A stretch of 48,274 bases of DNA, taken from contig JAQGDQ010001307.1 of NCBI GenBank assembly GCA_030141605.1, positions 1 to 48,274 on the forward strand, read 5' to 3'. Origin of the DNA: Tubiluchus corallicola (Eukaryota; Priapulida; Priapulimorpha; Priapulimorphida; Tubiluchidae). This document shows, piece after piece, positions 1-10,395 of the stretch; the stretch's first letter is position 1; each line of letters opens with the position of its first letter. The notes below the pieces were generated by a model. That model was not told the origin of the DNA. It ran no database searches and saw only the letters and a list, made by a program, of their open reading frames with translations. Position numbers and translations under genes: made by a program.

Positions 1-175
1 AATAGGACACCTTGGGGGAAAACACTGGTCATTTAGTAGTAGTAGTAGGAATATCTTTACAGAGATCTTTAACATTCTTTCGGTGCTGGTCACCAATATC
101 CCAGTTACAGAACCTGATGATAGTAGTGACATATAGTATGAATATTAAACATGTATTATACAATCCTTATTACAG

Positions 176-375
176 ATATAATGGATAGAGAGCCAGACCC
201 ATGTGATACTGTACACGGACGGGGATATAACTGTGTACCAAACAGCACTTATTGTAAACCTGACTCGTGGGAGGGACCAAATGATGGAATCACAAATTTT
301 GATCATTTTGGGTTGGCAATGTTGACTGTGTTTCAGTGTGTCACCATGGAGGGTTGGACAGATGTTTTGTATTAT
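176..375 (+). CDS. Cav alpha-1 exon: domain I S5-P extracellular loop and pore
   Basis: The exon starts after the acceptor TTACAG (173-175 is CAG) and ends at TAT before GTAAG at 376. It carries a cysteine-bearing extracellular loop, the [17 protein letters not shown] pore helix and the selectivity motif TMEGW followed by TDVLYY. The first two bases complete a codon begun in an exon outside the window. Confidence 0.95.
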
Positions 376-3300
376 GTAAGTTGAAAAGGTTTTGCAACAG
401 TATGTGTTAGGAAGTGATGTTAAACAAAAGCCACATCAAACTTTTGGAGATGCAATTGTCTCATTATTAATTAGTTTGCTGATGTTTAACAAAAAAAAAG
501 AATTCATAATTAATGTCTGAAATCTGCTGGCTGTAGCAGTCACTTCACTGTACTTGTTACGTCACTCTTTAAGAACTAAACTAACTAGGTCATACAGGTA
601 ACAAACTCAGGTGTGGGATGTCAATTTGGCACAATTTAGAATAAACAAGAAGTTCCTAACATATGTCTTGGTCGTTATATTGATGCATTTTTAGGAAATT
701 TTGCTCTTCAATGCAAAGAATATGGCAAAGAATAGGATTTTATAATTCGTGATAAATCTAGCTACAAGTGCATTTTTTATGATTTAATTAGAATTGAAAC
801 AATATCAAATTTTAAACCATAACTCAAAAAGGTATGCTGTCTGAAATGTTCAACTTGTTCTTAGTCACATATATTTAGATAGGCAATGGTACCTATTTCT
901 CAGAAACACATTTTTCAGAAGATATCCATTATACTGATTCTGAACCAGCTATATATATAAGCAAACCCAAACATGATGTGAGGATGACCTTTTGTAGTCT
1001 TGCATTAACCCTTAGATAAACTTGAAATATGAAATTTTGAACTTAAAATTTACCAGGTTTTGTGTTTTGTTTATGTTGGCAATGCCACGTGGCAGTGCTG
1101 TATTTCAATTCTCGTTTTCGCAAACATATGCAAGACCAACTGTGGCAGGTTCTTGTCATTAACAAATTTACACCACTGGTTACACTAACGTATTAGCTGA
1201 GTAACCCTGAGTATAACCCTGAGTATACTTCTTTAAGTATGCATTAAAATGAAGTTATAGATCTGTAATGATAAGTTTGGATTTTATCCATTATTTTTGC
1301 AATATTTTTTTGGCTTTGATCAACAGCAGATTTACGCTATTGTAATTTTTTGATTAAAATGACTTAAATTAATGTTTTCCTACAATAGTTCTTCTTACAT
1401 TGAAAAGCCATGTTACAGTATAGGGTAGTCACATAGAACAACATTTAAGGAAACAGTACTTGTTATTGTCAGCACAATAAGTAGTGAATAAAAGTATCAA
1501 CTAAAGAGTTTAAAATTAAAAGTCAAGTGAAATTTGTTTTTCATATTTTACTTGATGAAATTCAACTATGATGGTTAGTTCTTTTCTGTAAAGAATTTGT
1601 AGAGAGGCACTGGTTATTGGACTGTGGTTTTTTTGATTACATGCAATAACAAAAACAAATACTCGAAATGTAATCTTAAAAACTAGCAACTAACTTTTGT
1701 CTTGTTTCAGATTCAAGATGCAATGGGAAACTCTTGGCCTTGGATTTACTTCATCAGCTTAATGATCATAGGAGCTTTCTTCGTACTTAATCTTGTATTA
1801 GGTGTTCTTAGCGGGTGAGTCTTTTGAAATCTAAAGATTTCAAAAAGTCTAATACCAAAAGTCTTTGTATTTTTGTATTTTTTATATAATGCAGCACATT
1901 ATAAACCAGAGTCCAGCATTTTTGGCAGGGTAATTATTTGTGGCAAGAACCAGAATCAGACTCATTATCAAGTCTAGTCTTCTAACCTGAATGAAGTGTC
2001 TTTACCATGTTTGGAGATCTCTATGTCCTTCTTTATCCTGAGAAGAAATAGAATCCAAGTGGCAAAAGAATGATTCACTGACTAGATTCGGCCTTCTTGT
2101 ATCACTTGCTAAGTTTTTGAGGTGAGTGAATAACCGAATGGTCACAGCCAGTGTTTGGCGACTTCCGGTAAGATCGGCACTCAGGCTTTTTAGTGAATGG
2201 ATGGGTGAACAATTTTAATTCTTGCTTTAGGTGGTCTCATTTGCTTTACTGGTTCTGGCTGTATTCTCATCCAAACGTGGCCGAGACACTTCTACCAGTT
2301 TAGCTTCTACTGGTAATCTTACATGCACAGCTTTGCTAATGGTTCATGGTCATGTCACAACACGCTTGCTGTTCTATATTAATTTTGTTTGTATTATTTT
2401 ATCCTAGTGAATTTTCCAAAGAAAGAGAAAAAGCCCGTAAGCGTGGAGAATTTCAGGAGCTTCGTGACAAGAAGCAGCTGGAGGAGGACCTTCGAGGTTA
2501 CCTGGACTGGATTAATCAAGCAGGTACTAACGAAATAAAAGAGACATAGTATCAGGAAATGATACTTTTGATGAACATTTCTATGTGTTGTGTTGTGTAA
2601 ATGAACTAGTCTGGAATGTGAAGCATTTGATTACTCTTACATTTTGGTTGCATGTAAAATGTACAAATTTACATATGCATATTTGTTCTTCCGGCATTTC
2701 CTTTTACCATTGTCATAGAATCCATTTTTTCGTAAAAGTTTCAAATACGAAGTAACACTTTTTTAGCATCACAATGTAAACACTGACTAAAAATTATTAC
2801 ACAAACTAGACTATTATCACAGAGAAATAGACCTCTTTATAGCATTACTAACCAAGTGAGTAAGTTGCATCTATTATTTGTATGATAGAAAACAAGCAGG
2901 TTTACTTAACTAATTAATTGAGTTACCATTTTTTTGGTTTTTTGAAATTCTGTAGTACTCTTGCTCAACTTAACAGCAAACAAAACTGTTGTTATAAGAT
3001 TCATTTATGCGTAATTTTGTCACACATAAAGCATAACATATAATTTTACATTCCATTAAACAGAGGATATTGAGGAGGGTGACAAAGGTGACGACAGTAA
3101 GCCCGCCATTGAAGTTGACACTGGAGATAACGGCGAAGAGGACGAGCAGGAAGAGGTGATTCGTTGCATATGGCTCTCGCAGAAACGTGCTGAACTGAGA
3201 CGGTTCAATAAACGATGTCGCAGGACGTGTCGCAGAGCGGTCAAGTCGCAAGCTTTTTATTGGGTTGTCATTACCATGGTGTTCTTGAATACTGTGGTGT

Positions 3301-6300
3301 TGGCATCGGAACATCACAATCAACCTCATTGGCTTGATGATTTTCAAAGTGAGTCTCATTTATTCACAAAAATGTTTATCCTGTAACATTTTGCTTATTG
3401 TTGAGAACTATCCAAATTTTCGCAATTTGTAATTGTTGTGCCGGTTTGACATTTTAAATCCTTTTCAGAATTATTCACTTTCTTTTGGCTACTACTAATT
3501 TTTTTCTGTAATATTCTATCTGCCTTACAGAGTGAAGACAAACTAGTAAATGTTTATGTATAAATTATATCAATTATCTAACTTTAATTACTTTAATTTC
3601 TGGATTGTGAAAATCAAATAATAAGGCAAGAAGAACACGGTTGTTAAACTTTTAGCCAAAAAAACTTAGATCAGAGGAGAAAATTTGAAGATAATTGGGA
3701 GGATGCGATATGAACTAGAGGCATGCTAGTTTAAATGTGATTGCAAGAATTGAATTCCGTGCTTAAGGAATTAGGTTTGAAATGTCAATGTTTAAGTTAG
3801 TTTAAGTGCAGTTTTTGTAGATTTGTTTTTGTTCATTTGCTTTTAAGATAACAGTATTGTTGATATCGTGCAATAAATATTCCAATTGATCTAAGGCCTT
3901 GCACATATTTCTTTAGATACATATCCACACGTATATGTAAATAAACAATAAGAACACTTTGTGAAAAACGATGTTCAGAAAGTGACTTTCACACAAAAAA
4001 CACACTATTTTACAGGCATAAAATTTCGAATCACTTTGCTCTACTAATGTTTTTCTTGGTTTTTATTTACTTTTTAGCTATAGCAAATCTGTTCTTCGTC
4101 GCTGTTTTCACGTGTGAAATGTTGGTAAAGATGTACAGTCTGGGTTTCCAGCCCTACTTCATGTCGTTGTTCAATAGATTTGATTGTGCCATTGTTCTGG
4201 GCAGCATTGGTGAAGCTACTCTTGTCTACACAGGGGTCATGAAACCTCTGGGTATCAGCGTCCTGCGTTGTGTGCGATTATTACGAGTATTTAAATTTAC
4301 AAGGCAAGTTAGAACTTAATGCTGTAACAGTTCACGCATATTTGTAGAATAAATATATGCTGCTTTGCTTACGGTAAAGAAATTTAACATAACGTTTTTT
4401 CTGATCATTTGGAGAATTTAATGGTTGGTTGGGTTTTTAACGTTTGTCTTGTGGATTGAGAGGTTAGTAGACTGATGTTTGGCTTTAATGATTGCCCAAT
4501 TTGTTGGTTGTGTGATTACAAGCTTGGGACTAGTTAGCTGATGATGGTCAATTAATTATTAATTTCTTAATAAGTAGAATTTTTGGCTGGTTAAATGGCT
4601 TGCAACAGCAATAACTCAATGACAGAGTAATCAACTAATTGACTGACTGGCCAATTTATTGACTAACCAACTGATTCGTAGCTAACCAACTAATAAAGCA
4701 GTAGAGAACTATTTGTGACATCACGCAAAGATGTTTATTAACAGATTTCAACTTAGTTTATTAAGACTGTAGATGATATAACAATTATTGTGTTGGTTAA
4801 AACATTGTACAATTCTGATTTTGGTTTTTAAATTATATAATTTTCTTCACTAGGTACTGGTCAAGCCTGAGCAATTTGGTGACTTCTCTCTTGAATTCAC
4901 TTCGCTCTATTGCCAGCTTGCTTTTGCTTCTGTTCTTGTTCATTCTTATCTTTGCCCTCCTGGGGATGCAGCTTTTTGGCGGAAAGTTCAACTTCATCGA
5001 TGGAACACCTAGAAGTAATTTTGACACATTTGTGCAAGCATTGTTGACAGTATTTCAGGTGAGAAGAGATTTAAACTTTGTTCCCTTTCTTGTAACTATG
5101 TTGATAATTATGTCATTGTTAATTTTGCTTTTATTTACAGATGCTCTTAATAACAATTATTTTTCACATTTCAGATACTGACAGGTGAGGATTGGAATGC
5201 AGTCATGTACTATGGGATTAACGCTTATGGTGGAATTGATGGGACAGGAGGATTTGTTAGCCTCTATTTCATAATTCTCTTCATATGTGGAAACTGTATT
5301 CTTTTAGAAACAATAAGATTGAAAAGTTAGATTAGACATAAATGGTGTAAATTTCTGAGCCTGAAAATTAACTTCTGTTTTCAATGGTAGCATAGCTGCC
5401 CGAAAAACAGAAAGTCTTTAGTTTAAGTCCAGTCGAGGGGAAAAATTTTTCAGAACTTCCGAAGCAACACAATGTTTAGTATTGCTTTTGCGCACTTATA
5501 TAATAGCATCATATATGTTCATTTTTTACACCTATAAGTGTTCATTCCTTAACATAAATTTAGATATCTTGCTAAATGTGTTCTTGGCCATTGCCGTGGA
5601 TAATTTAGCAGATGCAGATAGTCTGACTGTTATCGAAAAAGAGGAGAAAGAGCAGAAAGAGCAGAAGAAGAAAAAAGAAGTTAGCAGCGCGACTGGTGAT
5701 ACTTCGGAGGACAAGAAAATGACCGGTACAGGGACTAGTGAAGAAAATGAAGATGACACCAATGATCAAACTACACCCGGATCTGAGTACGCAATAGTTT
5801 AATTTTTCACATTTTTTTCACGTAAGAGCCGATAGTAGTGGGATTTACGTAGGCAGGGAAAGGTTACGCAATTCTGATGTTCGATATAAGCTTTTAGTAT
5901 CAACCTGTTTTGTAATAGAAAAGTTAGACAGAAGTTGCAGTAACCCAGGCATAGTCATTCTCAGCTATGGGAACAGGTGACTATGGCAAGAATGGCTTCA
6001 TTGCTATAAATAGTTTTTGGTTTTGTGTTGCTTTGCATCATATCACCTTTAAACTTTTTATGAAGGTTATAAAAATAGTAGTTATGATCCAAGAAAATCA
6101 TGTGATTGTGTTTGAATATTTGTACAAGAAATCTCAGCTGGTGGTAATCATAATGAAGATGAAACGCTCATATGTATGGCACCATGTTCAAGTTTGCAGA
6201 GTTTATGTTTGAACAATATGTAAATAATTGATTTATTATTGACGTATACTGTTTGGAATAGACCAGAATTGGTGGCTGTTACTGTTAAAGAACCATTGTT

Positions 6301-7056
6301 GCTTTAATTTGCAATTAATGCCAATGCAGGTCAGGTGAATCAGGTGATGAAACCATGGATGATGGAGAGCCAACAGAAGGGGAGACAGAGGAGCCAGGTG
6401 AAACAGAATTTTCTGAAGACAATCCTGACAAAACTACTGGTAAACATTAAAGCCTCTTGTTAACTTATGTTTATGGGGTGTTTATCTAGCAATAGACAGC
6501 TAGTAACTATGGTATTTGCTGCACAAAAATCATTAGTTTTTTTTCTCTTGATCATAATTGTAACATTTGCTGTTGTGAGTTGTGGTCTCTAAGTGTCAGG
6601 CATACAAAAATTAAAACCAGTTTTTTTCTTGCCATCTTGGGATGGGTGATTCGATAACTAAAGTTGTTCGCCAGCCCTTCCCATTTGCTTGTTTTTTAAT
6701 TTATGCCTATTTTTCTATGTATTATAAGTGGGATGAAAAATTAATGATTTGATTCTCTTACCGCCAATATCTAGCATCTACTGCCAAAGTTTTGTTGCAT
6801 AGTTTTGTGAAAATAGCTAAGTATTGAAACTTCATTTTGTCCATGTCTTTTATTTCTAAAAGAAGCTAATTAGTTCGAATTAATTAATAATCACTTATTA
6901 ATGTTGCATTTAAGTAATGTTTTTTGCCTTGAAGCAAGAAACGTTATGCTTTTAGTTTCAGAAGATGATGCAGAAGACGCTACAAGTGTGGGTGCAAGAC
7001 CAAAGCGTCTGACAGAGCGGCAGCTGCACAGAAAAATAGAGCCAATTTCTATCTAA
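176..7056 (+). CDS. Voltage-gated calcium channel alpha-1 subunit, L-type-like, partial (ten exons; 5' end outside window, stop in II-III linker)
   Basis: This encodes part of the pore-forming alpha-1 subunit of a plasma-membrane voltage-gated calcium channel. My exon chain is 176-375, 1711-1814, 2408-2523, 3064-3348, 4078-4303, 4854-5058, 5175-5295, 5564-5786, 6330-6439 and 6962-7056; all phases agree across junctions. In order it gives the domain I pore loop (CVTMEGW), segment IS6, the beta-subunit interaction helix ([13 protein letters not shown]), IIS1 to IIS4, the domain II pore loop (LTGEDW), IIS6 and an acidic II-III linker ending in [19 protein letters not shown]-like sequence. The glutamates in TMEGW and TGEDW are two of the four selectivity-filter positions of calcium channels. 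The interaction helix and the ARPKRL linker motif favour the Cav1 (L-type) group. Domains III and IV are absent: a TAA at 7054-7056 ends the frame and an inverted duplication starts at 7061. Identity is near certain; whether the gene is complete, truncated or misassembled at its 3' end is open. Confidence 0.95.
1711..1814 (+). CDS. Cav alpha-1 exon: segment IS6
   Basis: Acceptor TTTCAG at 1705-1710 and donor GTGAGT at 1815-1820 bound it. It reads [17 protein letters not shown] then the S6 helix ending in [11 protein letters not shown], the conserved inner gate of calcium-channel domain I. It leaves phase 2. Confidence 0.95.
2408..2523 (+). CDS. Cav alpha-1 exon: alpha-interaction domain binding the beta subunit
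   Basis: Acceptor ATCCTAG and donor GTACTA bound it. It continues the I-II linker as [15 protein letters not shown] and contains [18 protein letters not shown], which matches the known alpha-interaction domain spacing: conserved aromatic and acidic residues of the helix that sits in the groove of the cytosolic beta subunit. Confidence 0.95.
3064..3348 (+). CDS. Cav alpha-1 exon: I-II linker end and IIS1
   Basis: The exon starts after TTAAACAG and ends at GTGAGT (3349). It opens with an acidic [11 protein letters not shown] stretch, then basic [13 protein letters not shown] just before the hydrophobic IIS1 segment ([18 protein letters not shown]) and the EHHNQPHWL loop. The acidic run joins the preceding exon through a split Glu codon. 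Confidence 0.93.
4078..4303 (+). CDS. Cav alpha-1 exon: IIS2 to IIS4 voltage sensor
   Basis: The acceptor is TTTTTAG. The exon encodes IIS2 with [14 protein letters not shown]3 with NRFDC, and the IIS4 sensor [15 protein letters not shown], with a basic residue at every third position. The frame and the next exon require that it end at 4303 before GCAAGT, so the donor is GC rather than GT. Confidence 0.93.
4854..5058 (+). CDS. Cav alpha-1 exon: IIS4-S5 linker, IIS5 and pore helix
   Basis: Acceptor CTTCACTAG, donor GTGAGA. The exon reads [20 protein letters not shown], then the long hydrophobic IIS5 segment, then [11 protein letters not shown] and the first half of the pore loop ([13 protein letters not shown]). 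Spacing and residues follow the calcium-channel family closely. Confidence 0.95.
5175..5295 (+). CDS. Cav alpha-1 exon: domain II selectivity filter and first half of IIS6
   Basis: Acceptor ACATTTCAG, donor GTATTC. It encodes [20 protein letters not shown], placing the domain II filter glutamate in TGEDW, and runs into IIS6 ([10 protein letters not shown]). A Tyr codon is split with the next exon. Confidence 0.95.
5564..5786 (+). CDS. Cav alpha-1 exon: end of IIS6 and start of II-III linker
   Basis: Acceptor ATAAATTTAG. It begins [19 protein letters not shown], the conserved cytosolic end of IIS6, followed by a lysine/glutamate-rich linker ([15 protein letters not shown]). I end it at 5786 before GTACGC because that puts the next exon in frame. 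Reading on would reach a stop at 5800-5802. Confidence 0.9.
6330..6439 (+). CDS. Cav alpha-1 exon: acidic II-III linker
   Basis: Acceptor AATGCAG, donor GTAAAC. The 110 bases encode an acidic, low-complexity linker ([20 protein letters not shown]). It is supported mainly by phase agreement on both sides and by the acidic composition usual for this linker, not by a conserved motif. Confidence 0.75.
6962..7056 (+). CDS. Cav alpha-1 last visible exon: ARPKRL linker motif and stop codon
   Basis: Acceptor TTTCAG at 6956-6961. The exon encodes [20 protein letters not shown] and QLHRKIEPI, which align with the conserved end of the II-III linker just before domain III, then S, I and TAA. In the family this point continues into a PxxSAFFIF-like segment. 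No convincing donor lies between EPI and the stop. The end is either a true early stop, a rearrangement junction or an assembly join. Confidence 0.85.
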
Positions 7057-7222
7057 AGATAAACCACTTCATGCATTTTATACAGACATTATATTATACA
7101 AACGTCTACTCTAGGCAATTGAAAGTATAGTAAAAACATTTTTCACACTTTTCGAAATGGAAAGGTTATATAAAATGTCTAGGAATTATTTAAATCTCTA
7201 AATTTCAGTATTTGCCCGTAAC

Positions 7223-7411
7223 ATGGATATTATCACACCTAAACTCAGTGAACACTTTTCACACCAGAAACAGCAAGTGAAACAAAACCTGTTCAGCTAT
7301 GAGAACTTTTTAATAGATTGGCACACAAAACAAATAAAAGACAGTAACTTGATTAATAGTGCAAATTCTGAAAAACTTTCACATTTGACTTTAACAGTAT
7401 CGTTTCAATGA
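7223..7411 (+). CDS. Unrecognised short ORF in left arm (62 codons)
   Basis: A small ORF (MDIITPKLSEHF...) follows a possible acceptor TTTCAG. The right arm encodes the same 62 residues at 10147-10395 on the - strand, with an upstream extension. The peptide is polar with no motif I recognise. Conservation between arms may only reflect the recent duplication. It could be a real exon or chance. Confidence 0.2.
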   Translation: MDIITPKLSEHFSHQKQQVKQNLFSYENFLIDWHTKQIKDSNLINSANSEKLSHLTLTVSFQ

Positions 7412-7754
7412 ACAAGTGAAATTTCCTCCTGGGGCAGCTGTGAGGAAACCCCGATTGCTGATGGTCTTGTCTAGCTATGTTTTGAGTGTAAATGAAGTAG
7501 TGACAGCAAAAGCATATGCACACGTATATAAATATATATAAATAATACACATGTACATACCACACTAGCAATGCAACTTGTAGGACTTAGTTGAGTTTGA
7601 TCGATAACATCAAGTGAAGTGAATGTTCTACTTCAAGAATGGTATTAAGCCATCAGCTTCACTTCAAAATTTTAGTTTGTTGTTCAATTCAATGCAAAAA
7701 TATTGGGATGTTGTTTGGTTGAGTGTGATTAATGCAATTCCGTGACAATGTCTG

Positions 7755-8305
7755 TCAAAACGAAATGCTCCAGAAAGCCATTTTAAAGTTGCTGCTAGAA
7801 CAATATATGATTGAATTAACAGCATTATTGATAAGTGCAAGTGCGTATAGAATCTGCGTTGTTTTGTAATATTTCCTTTTATAAGACATCATATAAATAA
7901 AAGTGTCATGCAGACGTACGGGGCCCCAAAAACCACAAAGGTGAAGGTAATGATGACTAGGGTTTTTGTTGCTTTCATCTACATTATATTTGCCTGGCTT
8001 CCTTGACCTTGACTGTGTAACTGTAAGACGTGTCTTCTTGCAGTTCTCCAAATTAGGGCATACAGCACAAGAATCATAAGCACTGGTAAATAAAAGACTA
8101 AAATATTGTCAAGAATTATCATACTCTGCATCTTATACACAAATCTCAATATAATATTAATAACAGCCTGAATTAAAGCTAAAGCCCAAGTAATGCAAAG
8201 TGCAGCAAACATGGCTTCTTTTCTCATGAGGGTGTGATACTTGAATGGATGAACAACAGCTACGTATCTTTCAGTAGCTATCAGGCACAGATGAAAAGAA
8301 TGCAT
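7755..8305 (-). pseudogene. Rhodopsin-class GPCR fragment, disabled (left arm)
   Basis: Read on -, it begins at the end of TM3 with CLIATERYVAVVHPFKYH (the DRY/ERY region), then TM4 (ALCITWALALIQAVINIIL) and TM5. An in-frame TAG falls in the third intracellular loop, just before TM6 (KATKTLVIITFTFVVFGAPY). Another stop and a frame change separate TM6 from TM7. In this arm the TM7 motif reads NSIIY instead of NPIIY. TM1 to most of TM3 are missing; the space upstream is filled by 75-bp tandem repeats. Family level is secure, ligand class is not. Confidence 0.85.
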
Positions 8306-8309
8306 CTAT

Positions 8310-8527
8310 GAAACTATTGTCCAATGACTACTTCAGCGCTTCAACAGTTAGGTGTCTGAAAAGTGTATGTATTATCACACCTTTGAAACTATTGTCCAAT
8401 GACTACTTTAGCACTTCGACAGTTAGGCGTCTGAAATGTGTATGTATTACCACACCTATGAAACTATTGTGACTACTTTGGCACTTCAACAGTTAGATGC
8501 CAGCAATATGTACATATTATCACACTT
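8310..8527. repeat. Three tandem ~75-bp units (left arm)
   Basis: Units at about 8310-8384, 8385-8458 and 8459-8527 each contain AAACTATTG, GACTACTT, CAACAGTTAG-like and GTATGTATTATCACAC-like blocks, with point changes and a deletion in the third. They directly abut the GPCR fragment. Confidence 0.9.
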
Positions 8528-8624
8528 GTGCAAATTTCATTTCATTTCTTTTCATTTCTGATCAGAATTGGCAGGTAAAACATTACCTACTGCAAACATT
8601 TCATTGAACACGATACAAAAACCA

Positions 8625-8928
8625 CCACATAATAAACTACTAACAATATAAATTACAACACCATATTTAATAATAATAGAAACTGACAGATTCATCAATG
8701 CATAACAAATGGAAAAAATTAATTTTATCAAATGTGTAGTAATGTCAAAATGCAGACGGTAAATTTCACAATTTGTGTATATAATGGTAATTATGAGCTT
8801 TCGCACAATTTACATTGAAATAATAATGGTTTTTGTATCTATACTATATACTGTGTGCACTAGTCTGTATCTGCCCTTGTTGTATTGATAGTGGTATAAT
8901 ATATTGATAGTGAGCATGTTATTACAAT
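8625..8928. other. Spacer of the GPCR inverted duplication
   Basis: This AT-rich 304-base stretch has no convincing gene. A GGTTTTTGTATC word inside it resembles the inner edge of the arms, which could mark an old junction. Confidence 0.6.
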
Positions 8929-9026
8929 TGGTTTTTGTATCGTGTTCAATGAAATGTTTGCAGTAGGTAATGTTTTACCTGCCAATTCTGATCAGAAATG
9001 AAAAGAAATGAAATGAAATTTGCACA

Positions 9027-9243
9027 AGTGTAATAATATGTACATATTGCTGGCATCTAACTGTTGAAGTGCCAAAGTAGTCACAATAGTTTCATAGGTG
9101 TGGTAATACATACACATTTCAGACGCCTAACTGTCGAAGTGCTAAAGTAGTCATTGGACAATAGTTTCAAAGGTGTGATAATACATACACTTTTCAGACA
9201 CCTAACTGTTGAAGCGCTGAAGTAGTCATTGGACAATAGTTTC
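9027..9243. repeat. Three tandem ~75-bp units (right arm)
   Basis: Mirror copy of the 8310-8527 repeats. It ends at TTTCATAG immediately before the ATGCATTC that opens the GPCR fragment. CATAG could be a splice acceptor for an exon starting within TM3. Confidence 0.85.
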
Positions 9244-9247
9244 ATAG

Positions 9248-9798
9248 ATGCATTCTTTTCATCTGTGCCTGATAGCTACTGAAAGATACGTAGCTGTTGT
9301 TCATCCATTCAAGTATCACATCCTCATGAGAAAAGAAGCCATGTTTGCTGCACTTTGCATTACTTGGGCTTTAGCTTTAATTCAGGCTGTTATTAATATT
9401 ATATTGAGATTTGTGTATAAGATGCAGAGTATGATAATTCTTGACAATATTTTAGTCTTTTATTTACCAGTGCTTATGATTCTTGTGCTGTATGCCCTAA
9501 TTTGGAGAACTGCAAGAAGACACGTCTTACAGTTACACAGTCAAGGTCAAGGAAGCCAGGCAAATATAATGTAGATGAAAGCAACAAAAACCCTAGTCAT
9601 CATTACCTTCACCTTTGTGGTTTTTGGGGCCCCATATGTCTGCATGACACTTTTATTTATATGATGTCTTATAAAAGGAAATATTACAAAACAACGCAGA
9701 TTCTATACGCACTTGCACTTATCAATAATGCTGTTAATCCAATCATATATTGTTCTAGCAGCAACTTTAAAATGGTTTTCTGGAGCATTTCGTTTTGA
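9248..9798 (+). pseudogene. Rhodopsin-class GPCR fragment, disabled (right arm)
   Basis: Same gene piece as in the left arm, here on +. It has the ERY motif in ATERYVAVVHPF, TM4, TM5, the in-frame TAG at 9572-9574, TM6 directly after it in the same frame, then a stop and a +1 change before TM7. TM7 keeps the canonical NPIIY. The TAG and the frame break are shared by both arms, so they predate the inverted duplication. A functional receptor would need TM1-3 from elsewhere and removal of both breaks; I call it a pseudogene. Confidence 0.88.
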
Positions 9799-10146
9799 CA
9801 GACATTGTCACGGAATTGCATTAATCACACTCAACCAAACAACATCCCAATATTTTTGCATTGAATTGAACAACAAACTAAAATTTTGAAGTGAAGCTGA
9901 TGGCTTAATACCATTCTTGAAGTAGAACATTCACTTCACTTGATGTTATCGATCAAACTCAACTAAGTCCTACAAGTTGCATTGCTAGTGTGGTATGTAC
10001 ATGTGTATTATTTACATATATATTTATATACGTGTGCATATGGTTTTGCTGTCACTACTTCATTTACATTCAAGCTGCCTTAGCTAGACAAGACCATCAG
10101 CAATCGGGGTTTCCTCACAGCTGCCCCAGGAGGAAATTTCACTTGT

Positions 10147-10395
10147 TCATTGAAACGATACTGTTAAAGTCAAATGTGAAAGTTTTTCAGAATTTGCACT
10201 ATTAATCAAGTTACTGTCTTTTATTTGTTTTGTGTGCCAATCTATTAAAAAGTTCTCATAGCTGAACAGGTTTTGTTTCACTTGCTGTTTCTGGTGTGAA
10301 AAGTGTTCACTGAGTTTAGGTGTGATAATATCCATGTTACGGGCAATGTGCAAATTTAGAGATTTTAAATAATTCCTAGACATTTTATATAACAC
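10147..10395 (-). CDS. Unrecognised short ORF in right arm (82 codons)
   Basis: Counterpart of 7223-7411 with 20 extra N-terminal codons. The shared 62 residues are identical in the two arms. No domain, signal peptide or membrane segment is visible. It may be an exon remnant carried in the duplication. Confidence 0.2.
   Translation of the reverse strand: MLYKMSRNYLKSLNLHIARNMDIITPKLSEHFSHQKQQVKQNLFSYENFLIDWHTKQIKDSNLINSANSEKLSHLTLTVSFQ

Larger units (their letters stand above)
7061..8624. repeat. Left arm of 3.4-kb inverted duplication
   Basis: This arm is the imperfect reverse complement of 8929-10510, with a 304-base spacer at 8625-8928. Matching ends: AAACCACTTCATGCATTTTA at the outer side and CGATACAAAAACCA at the inner side. 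Arms differ by scattered substitutions and small indels (about 1564 versus 1582 bases), so the duplication is not brand-new. Its outer edge is 5 bases after the calcium-channel stop codon. Confidence 0.95.

Noticed and set aside
5727-5802. Reading the calcium-channel exon on to the stop at 5800-5802
   Set aside because: A donor GTACGC at 5787 puts the next two exons in frame and leads to the conserved ARPKRL linker motif, so the stop is intronic.
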